Source: Acidobacteriota bacterium (lineage in GTDB: Bacteria; Acidobacteriota; Terriglobia; Terriglobales; SCQP01). From it: DNA of 61,130 nt. Made by a program: the position numbers and the translations under genes. The notes under the pieces are model-generated. The model made no database searches. It saw only the letters and a program-made list of their open reading frames with translations, and was not told where the DNA came from. The stretch covers positions 1 to 61,130 of the forward strand of contig DAHVCP010000056.1 of assembly GCA_027314025.1 (NCBI GenBank), written 5' to 3'. Shown here one piece after another: positions 25,650 through 34,526 of this stretch. Within the stretch, counting starts at the first letter, position 1. Each line of letters opens with the position of its first letter.

Positions 25650-27020
25650 CTAGGCGCCGCCCGGCGGCGCGGCGGAGATGCTGGGAGGGTTCTCGAACCG
25701 GGAGCGCGAGATGCTGCCGTCGGTGGTGCGCAAATAGACCAGAACGCCCCCGCCGCCGAAGCTGCCCGCCGCCGCGCTCTGGCCATGGTGGCGCCGCACC
25801 GGCACGCCCCAGTCGCCAAAGATATCGCCGCCGCGAGCGGCGGCGTCGAGTTGAAAACCAATCGTTCTTGGCCAGGCCAAAGCGATGTCCCCGCCCGAGT
25901 CGCGGATGCTCACCGCACCCAACTTCGCACCCGGCGCCGGAATCGCCGCCACGGCGCCGTTATGGTCGCGAACTCGCAGCCCGCCGCGGAAGCCACGAAT
26001 GGCGATGTCCCGCCCGTCGGTGCGCACTTGCAAATCGCGGGCGCCGGAGGCGTTCAGGCTGTCTCCGGTCAGGTCGAACGAGCCGGCCAGTGCGCGGCAG
26101 GTGATGCGCGTCTTGCCGTTCGTCAAACTGAAGCCGGCGGGCAGAGCAACCAGGGAGACGTCTTGCGGAGACGTTTCGCGCAACGTTACCGCGCCCCGCG
26201 CGCCGCGCACGGCGATCTGGTCGCCCCCTTGGATCTCCACGGTTCCCGCCGCCGCGTTGACGATCACCATTCCGTTGCCATCTTGAATGTGGACATCCGC
26301 TTGCGGATGACTGACGGTGATGGCGCCATCGCCGCTGACCAGCCGCAGAGCCGCCCGCCAACCGGCGGCTTGCAGGTCACCGTGCCGGACTTGGACGGTG
26401 GCCGGCGTGGTGGCGGGAAGGTAAAGCCGCAGCCGCACTGTCACCCGGCGGCTGGGATTCCGTCCCGCCGGCCGCACCACCCAGTCGCCATTTTCGGCGC
26501 GCATTTGCAATGTTGCCGAAGCGAATCGGCCGCGGGCGCGGGCGCGGGAACCGGAGCGCACGGCGTCATCCACGCTGGCGCGGATCAGGCTGCCGGGCGT
26601 CGCGATCAGCTCGACGCTGGCGCGGGCGCCGCGCACCAGGACCGGCATGCCCGGCGGCAGTTCCGCCTGGCTAGCGCCGTGGAAATGATATTGCTGTTGC
26701 CACGGTGGCCCGCCCCGCCAATCGCCATTCCAGTGCCAGTGGCGGAACGAAAGGGATGCCGTCAACGCCAGGCCGAAGATGACCACCACCACCAGCAGGG
26801 CCACTTCGCCGCCGGTCAACCCGCCGGAACCCGGCTCGGTGTAGTGCTCGACCAGCCGGACCAGACCCCAGACGATCAGCAGCGCCGGCCAATAATGGGC
26901 AAGAAAGCGATACGCATCGAATCCCGGCAGCCGGTTGCGCAACAAAAACAGCACGCCGATGGCGATCAGCACGATCGGGCCGAACAGCGAGTGACGATGG
27001 TGATGGTAGCCGTTGTCCAC
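25650..27020 (-). CDS. Membrane-anchored DUF4097 putative adhesin with LiaF-like helices
   Basis: The N-terminus holds a two-helix module (GPIVLIAIGVLFLLRNRLPG, then HYWPALLIVWGLVRL), then a third helix near residue 80. A long beta-helix-like region follows, of DUF4097 type: short repeated strands such as VHIQDGNGMVIVNAAAGTV, VEIQGGDQIAVRGARGAV and LQVRTDGRDIAIRGFRGG. DUF4097 domains are exported and often encoded with anti-sigma factors and LiaF-like proteins. It is the last gene of the sigma operon and starts 1 bp after the stop of the preceding gene. Probable role: an envelope sensor or protective surface layer protein under the sigma factor's control; no biochemical activity is known. Confidence 0.82.
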   Translation of the reverse strand: MDNGYHHHRHSLFGPIVLIAIGVLFLLRNRLPGFDAYRFLAHYWPALLIVWGLVRLVEHYTEPGSGGLTGGEVALLVVVVIFGLALTASLSFRHWHWNGDWRGGPPWQQQYHFHGASQAELPPGMPVLVRGARASVELIATPGSLIRASVDDAVRSGSRARARGRFASATLQMRAENGDWVVRPAGRNPSRRVTVRLRLYLPATTPATVQVRHGDLQAAGWRAALRLVSGDGAITVSHPQADVHIQDGNGMVIVNAAAGTVEIQGGDQIAVRGARGAVTLRETSPQDVSLVALPAGFSLTNGKTRITCRALAGSFDLTGDSLNASGARDLQVRTDGRDIAIRGFRGGLRVRDHNGAVAAIPAPGAKLGAVSIRDSGGDIALAWPRTIGFQLDAAARGGDIFGDWGVPVRRHHGQSAAAGSFGGGGVLVYLRTTDGSISRSRFENPPSISAAPPGGA

Positions 27021-27021
27021 G

Positions 27022-27261
27022 TCACCGGCTCCAGTCTTGGTTGCCGTGGCGGTGCGGAATTGCGCGCTGCGCCAGGCTGACCACGCCGATCACGATCAAC
27101 AGAATCGGCCAAGTCTGGTTGAAGCCCCAGCCGGGCGTAGTCATTTGCAACAGAAGCAGAACGCCCAGGGTAATCAGCACCACGGGGCCGGTGATGCCGC
27201 GGCTACGGCATGCGGGGCAGGCCGAAACGGGGGCGCGGGGCGGTTGCGGTGGGGTGGCCAT
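27022..27261 (-). CDS. Small LiaF-like (DUF5668) membrane protein
   Basis: This 79-residue protein has two helices, GPVVLITLGVLLLLQ and WPILLIVIGVVSLAQR, the same module seen in both its neighbours. An N-terminal CPACRSRG carries two cysteines and may bind zinc. Spacing of 18 bp to the previous gene and 1 bp to the next fixes it as part of the sigma operon. Function unknown; the family is linked to envelope-stress sensing. Confidence 0.78.
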   Translation of the reverse strand: MATPPQPPRAPVSACPACRSRGITGPVVLITLGVLLLLQMTTPGWGFNQTWPILLIVIGVVSLAQRAIPHRHGNQDWSR

Positions 27262-27279
27262 CGTGGTCTCCGTCTCCCC

Positions 27280-27978
27280 CTAGGCGCGCCGTCGGCGCTC
27301 CAGCATCAGCGCGCCGATCACGATCAGCAGCACCGGCCAAAAGTATTGCAGGATGTCGAAGGCGAACAGGTTCAGGCTGCGGAGCAGCAGCACGCCGCCG
27401 ATGACGATCAGCACCACCGCACCGACCGGCGCGGAGAAGTGCACGTTTCCCAACCCCGGCACTTCGGCGAGCGGTTGTCCCAATTCCATCGCCCGCGCGG
27501 TGCGATAGGAATCAATGACCATGTAGAAATAAAACGCCGCCGCGCCGATGCCAAAAATGCTGCCGAAGGCCTGATGGCTCATGGACACCAGAAAGCCGAA
27601 AATCACCACCTGCAAAAAGGCCTTGAAATATTGCCCATTGTAGATGGCGCCGACTCCGGGAATAAATCCCAACGCCAGAGCCACGCCGGCGTTCGGCGCC
27701 CCTTGGATCAGCGGCGGCGTGGCGGCGTCGGCGGCCGTTCCCGCCTGCGCCGCCGCGGGGGCCGCGCCCATATGGGCTCCGCTTTCGCCTCCGGCCGCCG
27801 CGCCTGCTTGCCAATCGGCGGCGGCGCTTCCGGGGGTCGCGACTCCGGCTTGCTGGGCCAGGCAATCCTGGCAGTAAATGACGCCGTAAATGTCCCGCTG
27901 ATCCTCGCTGCACAGCGGGCGGCCGCACAAGCGGCAAAATGCCGTCGCCGGACGTTCGGAATGCTGGTAGCAGTTCAT
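27280..27978 (-). CDS. B-box zinc-finger membrane protein with LiaF-like C-terminus
   Basis: Residues 1-40 form a B-box type zinc finger (Cys3, His6, Cys15, Cys18, Cys23, Cys36, Cys39). An Ala/Gly-rich linker leads to a helical hairpin (LALGFIPGVGAIYNGQYFKA) resembling the TM2-type proteins. The C-terminus has the two-helix LiaF-like module (GAVVLIVIGGVLLLRS and FWPVLLIVIGALML) and a basic end. It has 232 residues. It starts 9 bp after the anti-sigma stop. I infer a cytosolic zinc domain tethered to the membrane that could mediate protein contact; no enzymatic role is evident. Confidence 0.8.
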   Translation of the reverse strand: MNCYQHSERPATAFCRLCGRPLCSEDQRDIYGVIYCQDCLAQQAGVATPGSAAADWQAGAAAGGESGAHMGAAPAAAQAGTAADAATPPLIQGAPNAGVALALGFIPGVGAIYNGQYFKAFLQVVIFGFLVSMSHQAFGSIFGIGAAAFYFYMVIDSYRTARAMELGQPLAEVPGLGNVHFSAPVGAVVLIVIGGVLLLRSLNLFAFDILQYFWPVLLIVIGALMLERRRRA

Positions 27979-27987
27979 AGTCGCCGC

Positions 27988-28617
27988 CTATAGCTGGCCC
28001 GCGCGTGGCTGCGTTGGGGGCGCGTTCCAACTCCACTGGAGATCGCCGCCGCCGGGCCAATCCGATTGGTTGCGCTGCCGGGTGGACGGCGGATGGCTCC
28101 GTCGTGCCGGCGATTCGCGCAACGCCGCTTGAATGTCATACACCAGCTTCAAATCGTCATAATACCGGGCCCCGCGCGCCATGCTGCGGCGCAAAGTGGC
28201 ATGCAGTCCGGCCACCAAGCGTCCCGGCGTCAGGGATTGCCACCGCACGCGGCGCAAATTGATCCCGGCCAGGTTCAGGCTTAACGCGAAGGCGAATAAC
28301 ACCACGCCAAACGCCATCGCCAGCCGCGGCTGCCACACCCCCCGCCCGAGGCTGCGGCTGACCTCCCGCCAACTGATCCAGCGGCGCTGACCGCTGGTCC
28401 GAGCCAGCACCGCCGGCAGCCACTCCGGCGGCGGTGTCACCGGCGTCAGCTCCGTCAGCCCCGCTCGCGCCACCCGCACCAGCGCCGACAGCTCGGCGCA
28501 ATGCCGGCAAACGCGCAGATGCTCGCGCATCGCGGCCGCGGTTTCCGGCGGCAATGCGCCATCCTGGAAATCGCTTAGCGCGTCTTCAAATGCGGAACAA
28601 TGGATCTGCATGGCCAT
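27988..28617 (-). CDS. Anti-sigma factor with zinc-binding ZAS-type domain
   Basis: The N-terminal domain has the ZAS signature His33-x3-Cys37-x2-Cys40 in REHLRVCRHC plus Cys7, which binds and restrains an ECF sigma factor. A single membrane helix follows (about residues 99-118, LAMAFGVVLFAFALSLNLAG). The extracytoplasmic or C-terminal part is basic and ends Pro/Gln-rich. It has 209 residues. It begins 12 bp after the sigma-factor stop, the usual order. It should hold the sigma factor at the membrane until a stress signal; the signal is unknown. Confidence 0.88.
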   Translation of the reverse strand: MAMQIHCSAFEDALSDFQDGALPPETAAAMREHLRVCRHCAELSALVRVARAGLTELTPVTPPPEWLPAVLARTSGQRRWISWREVSRSLGRGVWQPRLAMAFGVVLFAFALSLNLAGINLRRVRWQSLTPGRLVAGLHATLRRSMARGARYYDDLKLVYDIQAALRESPARRSHPPSTRQRNQSDWPGGGDLQWSWNAPPTQPRAGQL

Positions 28618-28629
28618 GGCCGGCGCCTC

Positions 28630-29349
28630 CTAGGTTTGCGCCGCCTTTCCCGCCGGTCCGCTCCAACTTCCCCGCAAGACCCGCGCCAATTCGATCCGGC
28701 CGCGGTTGATCCGCGATTTCACCGTTCCCTCCGGCACGCGCAACAGCGTGGCAATCTCCTTGTAGTCCAAATCCTCCAGGTCGCGCAAGATCACGGCTTC
28801 GCGCAATTCCGGCGACAGGCGGGTCAGCCCGCGCTGGATCTGCTCCCGCATTTCCCGGCGTAGCACGCCCGTGTCCGGCGCCCGTTCGACGGTCTCGGGT
28901 GGGTCCATCGGCCGCGCGGCGCCGCCCAGGGCCATCGGCCCGCTCGTTTCCAACGAATCCGTGAGCCGGTCGTTTTTGCGCCGCCGATAGTGGTCAATTA
29001 GGAGATTCCGGGTCACGCTTAAGACCCAGGTTTTCAGGCTGCCTTGGTCCGCCCGGAATTGGCCCAGGTTGCGGTACACGCGCAAGCAGGCTTCCTGGCT
29101 CAAGTCGTCGGCGTCTTCCGCTCGCCCAGTGAAACGGTAACACAAACTATAAATTGCGCGTGCATAGGCCTGAAGGATCGCCTCCCACGCAGAGGCGTCA
29201 CCGGCCAGACAACGCGCAACCAGTTGTCGTTCTTCCACGGTCGCCTTCGCCGCGGTCCCAGTCGCCAGGGTCACCACCGGCTTCCGAACGCCGGCGAGGC
29301 TGCCCCCCCGCCCAGCTTCACCTTCGTAGACTATGCTGACGGCACTCAC
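28630..29349 (-). CDS. ECF-type RNA polymerase sigma factor
   Basis: Region 2 is complete (IYSLCYRFTGRAEDADDLSQ, then FRADQGSLKTWVLSVTRNLL), as is region 4 with its helix-turn-helix (LSPELREAVILRDLEDLDYK, EIATLLRVPEGTVKSRINRG). Region 3 is missing, as in ECF sigmas. The product is 239 residues from a GTG at 29349. This start has only a weak ribosome binding site; internal GTG codons about 75-115 bases further in are alternatives and would remove a non-conserved N-terminal tail. It heads a five-gene operon with its anti-sigma factor and envelope proteins. A promoter-like pair lies upstream. Confidence 0.92.
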   Translation of the reverse strand: MSAVSIVYEGEAGRGGSLAGVRKPVVTLATGTAAKATVEERQLVARCLAGDASAWEAILQAYARAIYSLCYRFTGRAEDADDLSQEACLRVYRNLGQFRADQGSLKTWVLSVTRNLLIDHYRRRKNDRLTDSLETSGPMALGGAARPMDPPETVERAPDTGVLRREMREQIQRGLTRLSPELREAVILRDLEDLDYKEIATLLRVPEGTVKSRINRGRIELARVLRGSWSGPAGKAAQT

Positions 29350-29442
29350 CCCAAGGTAAACGAAAAAACGTCAACCCAGGTTCCATGGTGGAGACCAGCA
29401 TCCGGCCAGGGCAAACATGCGGGCGCCGTTGCGCCGACGTTT

Positions 29443-29471
29443 ATAATACTTTCTAGCTGATTGATTTTGAA
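29443..29471 (-). promoter_or_regulatory. Sigma70-like promoter of the sigma-factor operon
   Basis: On the minus strand TTCAAA and TATTAT are 17 bp apart, matching the consensus in 4 and 5 positions of 6. The region is AT-rich by local standards. A start near 29436 would leave a leader of about 87 bases. The same stretch shows TATAAT on the plus strand, which could serve the divergent flippase-like gene, but without a -35. Confidence 0.5.
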
Positions 29472-29568
29472 TGCCTAATTGTGGCCTTGGGCTTCGGCCC
29501 TGGTCCCCGGGCCGGTGAACCGGGCACCCTGTGGCCAGTTGCCGGTGGTTTTACCCGTAGGCCAAGAT

Positions 29569-30618
29569 GTGCCCGTGAAGCGACGCCGCCTGATCTTCAG
29601 TTTGCTGGCCCTGGCGGCCCTGATCGCCGTGGGTTGGCGGCAATTCCGCACCAGTCCCGAATGGCACGACTTCACCTGGCAGGCGGTTTGGCACGCCACC
29701 CGCAACGCCAGACTGTCGTTTTTGCTCGGCGCGATTGCTCTCATCTACGTGAGCTACTTGCTCCGCTCCCTGCGGTGGAGCACGCTCATGAGTCCGCACG
29801 GCCGCTTCTGGCCGATCCTGCGCGGCACGCTGATTGGGTTTACCGGCCTGGCCATCTTTGGCCGTCCGGGAGAGTTCGTCCGGCCGTATTACATCGCCCG
29901 CAGCCACCGCATGGCGATTTCGCCGCAATTGGCGGTCTGGATTCTGGAACGCGCCTTTGACATGGCCGCCACGCTGCTATTGGTGGTGGCAGCGCTGTTC
30001 CTGAATCCGAGTTTTTCCGCCCACGGCGGCACGGCCGACGCCCTGCGCCGGGCGCTGTGGGTTTTGGGCAGCCTGGTCGTGGCGGCATTGATCGCCATTG
30101 GCCTGTTTCACCGCCATCATGTCGGCATTACGCGCTATGTGCGGCTGCGCCTGGGGCGCAGCAGCAAGGCGTTGGCGCAACGAGCGGAACATTTTCTTCG
30201 CACCTTGGCGGCCGGCACGCAAGCATTGGCCGCGGGCGGCAAGAACCTCATTTTGTCGTCCATTTATACGGTGTCCTTGTGGATGGGCGTGGCCGTTGCG
30301 GTCTGGCTGGTGGTGCACGGTTTCCCGGGCATGGTGCCCGGATTTACCTATGCCGAAGCCTTGTTGCTGCTTGGCTTTTTGCTGATCGGTTCGCTCATTC
30401 AACTGCCGGCGATTGGCGGCGGCGTGCAGGTGCTGCTGGTTTTGGGTCTTACGGAGGTCTTTGGCGCCCCCGCCGCCAGTGCCGCCAGCGCCGCCCTGCT
30501 GCTGTGGCTGATCGCCTTCTACGCGGTGACTCCTCTCGGCGCCGCATTGGCGGCCCGGGAGCATTTGTCTTGGCGCTGCTTGGAGCAAGAAGCGGAATTG
30601 GCGGAACGCCAAGCCTAG
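29569..30618 (+). CDS. Flippase-like integral membrane protein (UPF0104 / LPG-synthase TM family)
   Basis: About eight hydrophobic helices span the protein. The family signature region is present: [13 protein letters not shown], then [20 protein letters not shown] and [13 protein letters not shown], and later [15 protein letters not shown]. These proteins resemble the membrane half of lysylphosphatidylglycerol synthase and YbhN, and are thought to move lipids or lipid-linked sugars. The start is uncertain: I use the GTG at 29569 just before the basic segment VKRRRLI (349 residues). GTG 29575 or a TTG at 29479 are alternatives. A sugar-nucleotide enzyme is encoded 71 bp downstream, which fits a role in glycolipid or polysaccharide export. 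Confidence 0.82.
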   Translation: MPVKRRRLIFSLLALAALIAVGWRQFRTSPEWHDFTWQAVWHATRNARLSFLLGAIALIYVSYLLRSLRWSTLMSPHGRFWPILRGTLIGFTGLAIFGRPGEFVRPYYIARSHRMAISPQLAVWILERAFDMAATLLLVVAALFLNPSFSAHGGTADALRRALWVLGSLVVAALIAIGLFHRHHVGITRYVRLRLGRSSKALAQRAEHFLRTLAAGTQALAAGGKNLILSSIYTVSLWMGVAVAVWLVVHGFPGMVPGFTYAEALLLLGFLLIGSLIQLPAIGGGVQVLLVLGLTEVFGAPAASAASAALLLWLIAFYAVTPLGAALAAREHLSWRCLEQEAELAERQA

Positions 30619-30689
30619 CCCTCCGGGCCCAACCGGCATCCAACGCACGGTGGCTGGCCTGGGCGCGACCGCGCCAGGCGGGAGGGCGG

Positions 30690-31670
30690 ATGCGCGTGGT
30701 GGTCACCGGCGGCGCCGGTTTTGTCGGCAGCCATCTCATTGAACGGCTGCTGGATCTAGGCTGCGAAGTTCATTGCGTGGACAACCTGTCCACCGGGCTG
30801 CGGGAAAACCTTGCCGCATGGCACGACCGCGGCCGATTTTTCTTCCATTTCCAAGACGTGCGGGAATATCTAGCTTTTTCCGGTCCGCTGGATGCGGTGG
30901 TGCACCTGGCGTCGCCGGCCAGCCCGGTGGATTATATGCGCCTGCCCGTTGCCACGCTGATGGGCGGCGCACTCGGCACGCATCGCGCCCTCGGTCTGGC
31001 ACGCGCCAAACGGGCCCGTTTTTTGCTCGCCAGCACCTCGGAGGTCTATGGCGATCCGCAGCGCCATCCCCAGCCGGAGAGCTATTGGGGCAACGTCAAT
31101 CCCGTCGGTCCGCGTTCGGTCTACGACGAAGCCAAGCGCTTTGCCGAAGCGCTGACCATGGCCTACCATCGCACGCATCGTGTGGATACCCGCATCGCAC
31201 GAATTTTTAATACCTATGGGCCGCGAATGCGGGCGCACGACGGAAGGGTCATTTCCACCTTCATTCGGCAGGCATTGCGCGGAGAGCCCCTGACCGTCGC
31301 CGGCGATGGACGGCAGACGCGGAGCTTCTGCTACGTCACGGATCTGGTGGAGGGCTTGGTTCGCCTCCTGCGCTGCGACGCACCGCAGGCGCATGCGCCG
31401 GTCAACTTGGGCAATGCGGACGAGCATACGATTTTGAACCTGGCGCATGCCGTGGCGCGCCTAGCGGGCAGCGCCAGCTCCGTTGCGTTCGTGCCGCTTC
31501 CCGGCGACGACCCCCATCTGCGCCGCCCGGTGCTGGACCGGGCGCGCCAGTTGTTGGACTGGCAACCCATGGTCGCATTGGAACAGGGCCTATTGCGCAC
31601 GATCACTTGGGCGGCGCAGGCCTGGCCTGGCTTCGTTGACGGCGCCGCCGCCGAGCGCCACGCCGCCTAA
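30690..31670 (+). CDS. UDP-glucuronate decarboxylase (UDP-xylose synthase), SDR family
   Basis: It should convert UDP-glucuronate to UDP-xylose with NAD+. The Rossmann motif [10 protein letters not shown] (6-15) and the catalytic Tyr145-x3-Lys149 are present. The stretches [29 protein letters not shown] and [10 protein letters not shown] are typical of UXS enzymes rather than other epimerases. It has 326 residues; the start has GGAGGG upstream at good spacing. The flanking flippase-like and GH44 genes suggest a role in surface glycans. UDP-glucose dehydrogenase is not in the window. Confidence 0.9.
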   Translation: MRVVVTGGAGFVGSHLIERLLDLGCEVHCVDNLSTGLRENLAAWHDRGRFFFHFQDVREYLAFSGPLDAVVHLASPASPVDYMRLPVATLMGGALGTHRALGLARAKRARFLLASTSEVYGDPQRHPQPESYWGNVNPVGPRSVYDEAKRFAEALTMAYHRTHRVDTRIARIFNTYGPRMRAHDGRVISTFIRQALRGEPLTVAGDGRQTRSFCYVTDLVEGLVRLLRCDAPQAHAPVNLGNADEHTILNLAHAVARLAGSASSVAFVPLPGDDPHLRRPVLDRARQLLDWQPMVALEQGLLRTITWAAQAWPGFVDGAAAERHAA

Positions 31671-31745
31671 CCTCCCATCGTCCTGCCATTAACTTCCTTT
31701 CGATCGGCGCCGGCCGGGCGTGGTGCGGCTCTACTCCCTATGTCG

Positions 31746-31770
31746 CCGCGTGGATGTATACTCCACGCGG
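31746..31770. promoter_or_regulatory. Perfect inverted repeat overlapping the GH44 ribosome binding site
   Basis: Nine-base arms CCGCGTGGA and TCCACGCGG enclose TGTATAC. The last two bases of the right arm are the first two of the GGAGG ribosome binding site at 31769-31773. It could be a protein-binding operator or an RNA hairpin that limits access to the ribosome binding site. Confidence 0.55.
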
Positions 31771-31781
31771 AGGTGTTACAG

Positions 31782-34472
31782 GTGTCTGCCGGATTACGCT
31801 TGGCGCCCACGGTTGTGTTCGTTATCGGCCTGATCGCCTGCGGAGGCGGCGGATCCACGCCGTCGAGCCCGGCGGGAAGTTCACCCAGCCTCCCCGGGCA
31901 AGTTACCGGTTTGGCGGCTCATGCTGGAGTGGGTACAGTCGCGCTGTCGTGGGCGGCGGTTTCCGGCGCTACTTCGTACGAGGTGCAGCGCGGGACCAGC
32001 AGTAGTGGTCCCTTCTCCACCCTCGCCTCCCCCACCGGATCCAGCTATACCGATACGAGCGGCCAAGCCGGAACCACGTATTACTATCAGGTGGCCGCCG
32101 TCAACGCCGCTGGCGCGGGATCGCCATCGGCGGTGGTCGCGGGAATGCCCTGGGGCAGCCAACCGGCGCAGATCACCGTCAATGCCTTCGCCGACCGGCA
32201 TCTGATCAGCCCATTGATCTACGGGGTCAATTTCCCTCCCAGCACCGCGTATATCCAAAACACCGGCGCCACCTTCATCCGCTGGGGAGGAAATGCCAGT
32301 TCCAGCTATAACTGGACGAATTTCTTCGCTGACTCAGCTCGCGATTGGTATTACCAGGACAACGTGTTCGCCGCTCTGGGCTTGAATACCGCCAGCACCG
32401 GCGCCGACTCGGTCGCCTTCGTGCAGGACGTCGCGAAAGCCGGCGCCGATCCGCTCATGACCATGCCCATGCTCGGCTGGGTGGCGAAGGGCGGGCCGCA
32501 GGATTTCAGCTTTTCGGTCAAAAAATACGGCTACCAGCCCTGCGCGACCAACCCCTATGACACCGATGATGGCGACGGCATCGAATATGCCGCGGGATGT
32601 CCCGGCAGCGCCTCGCAGTACACGCCGCCCAATCCCGTCTACGTCACCAGCAACGACCCGAACGACGCGAATGTGCCGCTGCTGGATCAGCCCGGGTCCA
32701 GTGATCCCACGGGCTCCGTCTACCGCAGCCAATGGGCGGCGGCGCTGGCGCCGGCGTTCGGCACGGCCCCGCACTTTTATGACATGGACAATGAGCCGAT
32801 GCTGTGGTCCTCGACCCATCGCGATGTGCATCCCCAGCCGGTGACCTATGACGAGTTGCTCCAGGACTTCACCACCGAAGCGGCGAAGCTGAAAACCTGG
32901 GATCCGCAGGCGATCACCTTTGGCCCGGTTTCCTGTTGCTGGGAGTTCTACTGGAACTCTTCCGCCGGCGGCGCGGACAAGCAGGCCCACGGCAACGAGG
33001 ATTTCTGGCCCTGGTGGCTGAACAACGTCGTATGGGAGGGAGAGATTGAAGGCGAGCCGTTGCTGAACGTCTTCGACTTTCACGCCTACCCGGAGATCAA
33101 TGCGCCTCCGGCCAACGCCACCGCCGCGCAGGTGGACGCCCTGGCGCTGCCCTCGACCCGCGGCTGGTGGGACACCACCTATACCAGTCCCGGGTGGATC
33201 GGCGCCAACACCGTGACCTCCATGCAGCCGCTGCCTCATGTGGAGGCGCGGTTGGTGCGGGCCGAAGCGATGGTGAATGAGATCGCCCCCGGCTTGCCGC
33301 TGAGCATCACGGAATGGAACTTCTCCCAGCCCGGCGAAGACCCCATCGCGGTGGCGCTGACGGATGCGGAGGCGTTCGGCCTGCTGGGGCAGTACGACTT
33401 CTATGCCGCCGCCCGTTGGGAGGCCCCGGACCCCGCCACGGAAGCGCCTTCCTATAAGATTTTGCAGTTATACCGCAACTACGATGGCCAGGGCAGTACG
33501 TTTGCTCCGATCTCCGTCGCCGCCAGCAACGACTGCGCCGGCGCCGCGGACGATTGCAGCACCTTCGCCGCCATTGACCCCAACGCGCAGCGCCTGACGC
33601 TGATGGTGGTGAACAAGAGTCCCGGAAATGCCTTGGCCGCCACATTGAATTTTGAGCATTTTTCCCCCTCCCAGGTGGCCACGTATGCGGTCACCGCCGG
33701 CGATCCCAGCCACATCGTCGCCACGCCGGCGGCGGCGTTTTCTTCCAGCATGACGTTTCCGCCGTATTCGGCGACGCTGGTGGTTCTAACCGGGCAGGGC
33801 ACGCCGGTGGGAAACGAATGGAGCTTGAATCCCAGCCTGGCTCCGGCCGCTACCCCGTGGACGCCGGCGCCGGTCATGATGATCTCCGCCGGCGGCACGG
33901 CGCAGTTGACTCCCACGCCGTCTAGCGGCGGTTCGGTGAACATTACCAGCGTCACCGCGGACGCGCCGCTGGCCGCCAGCGTCGCCACCAGCTCCACATC
34001 GCCCACATCGCAGGTCGTGGACATCGCCGCCCCGGCGAACACCACGCCGGGCTTTTATCACTTTGCGGTTACAGGCACGGATGGCGCGGGCATAGCCACC
34101 ACGCAAGACGGCGTCATCGAGGTGGGATTGCCGGCGGCCACCATGACCGCCACGGGGGACGGACAATCGGCGCCTGCGGGATCCACGATCAATTTGTCGG
34201 TGACCATCCAGCCTGGCGCCAGCGGCGCGCAGCCCGGCGGATTGGATGTGTTGTTTTCGCTTAGCGGCGGCGGCGGCTTGGCGGCGCCGTCCGGCGTCCA
34301 GCCCTTGGCCGCCAGCGCCAATGGCGCCATGATTTTGGTGCCGGCCAATGCCGCCGGCACGGCTGCGGTCCAGCTGACGCTGCCGGCGACGGCAGGAGCC
34401 GTCCAGGTGCGCGCCGAGGGGCCATACGCCGTCGGACATCCCGTGCAAGTCTTTAGCGAAACGGCGCAGTAA
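31782..34472 (+). CDS. GH44 endoglucanase/xyloglucanase lipoprotein with FN3 domain
   Basis: I start at the GTG at 31782, 8 bases after GGAGG; this gives 896 residues and a clean lipoprotein signal (LRLAPTVVFVIGLIAC, Cys20). A fibronectin-III domain covers about residues 39-122. The GH44 catalytic region follows (about 130-660). Glu338 in YDMDNEPMLWSSTHRDVHP is the likely acid/base and Glu511 in LSITEWNFSQPGED the likely nucleophile, 173 residues apart. After it come an all-beta domain and Ala/Gly/Thr-rich Ig-like segments to the C-terminus. GH44 enzymes cut beta-1,4-glucans such as xyloglucan and carboxymethylcellulose. As a lipoprotein it should act at the cell surface. Confidence 0.9.
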   Translation: MSAGLRLAPTVVFVIGLIACGGGGSTPSSPAGSSPSLPGQVTGLAAHAGVGTVALSWAAVSGATSYEVQRGTSSSGPFSTLASPTGSSYTDTSGQAGTTYYYQVAAVNAAGAGSPSAVVAGMPWGSQPAQITVNAFADRHLISPLIYGVNFPPSTAYIQNTGATFIRWGGNASSSYNWTNFFADSARDWYYQDNVFAALGLNTASTGADSVAFVQDVAKAGADPLMTMPMLGWVAKGGPQDFSFSVKKYGYQPCATNPYDTDDGDGIEYAAGCPGSASQYTPPNPVYVTSNDPNDANVPLLDQPGSSDPTGSVYRSQWAAALAPAFGTAPHFYDMDNEPMLWSSTHRDVHPQPVTYDELLQDFTTEAAKLKTWDPQAITFGPVSCCWEFYWNSSAGGADKQAHGNEDFWPWWLNNVVWEGEIEGEPLLNVFDFHAYPEINAPPANATAAQVDALALPSTRGWWDTTYTSPGWIGANTVTSMQPLPHVEARLVRAEAMVNEIAPGLPLSITEWNFSQPGEDPIAVALTDAEAFGLLGQYDFYAAARWEAPDPATEAPSYKILQLYRNYDGQGSTFAPISVAASNDCAGAADDCSTFAAIDPNAQRLTLMVVNKSPGNALAATLNFEHFSPSQVATYAVTAGDPSHIVATPAAAFSSSMTFPPYSATLVVLTGQGTPVGNEWSLNPSLAPAATPWTPAPVMMISAGGTAQLTPTPSSGGSVNITSVTADAPLAASVATSSTSPTSQVVDIAAPANTTPGFYHFAVTGTDGAGIATTQDGVIEVGLPAATMTATGDGQSAPAGSTINLSVTIQPGASGAQPGGLDVLFSLSGGGGLAAPSGVQPLAASANGAMILVPANAAGTAAVQLTLPATAGAVQVRAEGPYAVGHPVQVFSETAQ

Positions 34473-34526
34473 AGCCTTGCCCCGCGCTGGTCGCGGACCC
34501 TGCGACGCGGCTTGGCGCCGCGCAAC

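Noticed and set aside
30057-30689. Extension of the UDP-glucuronate decarboxylase frame upstream to 30057
   Set aside because: The extension overlaps the flippase-like gene and has no ribosome binding site; GGAGGG precedes the ATG at 30690.
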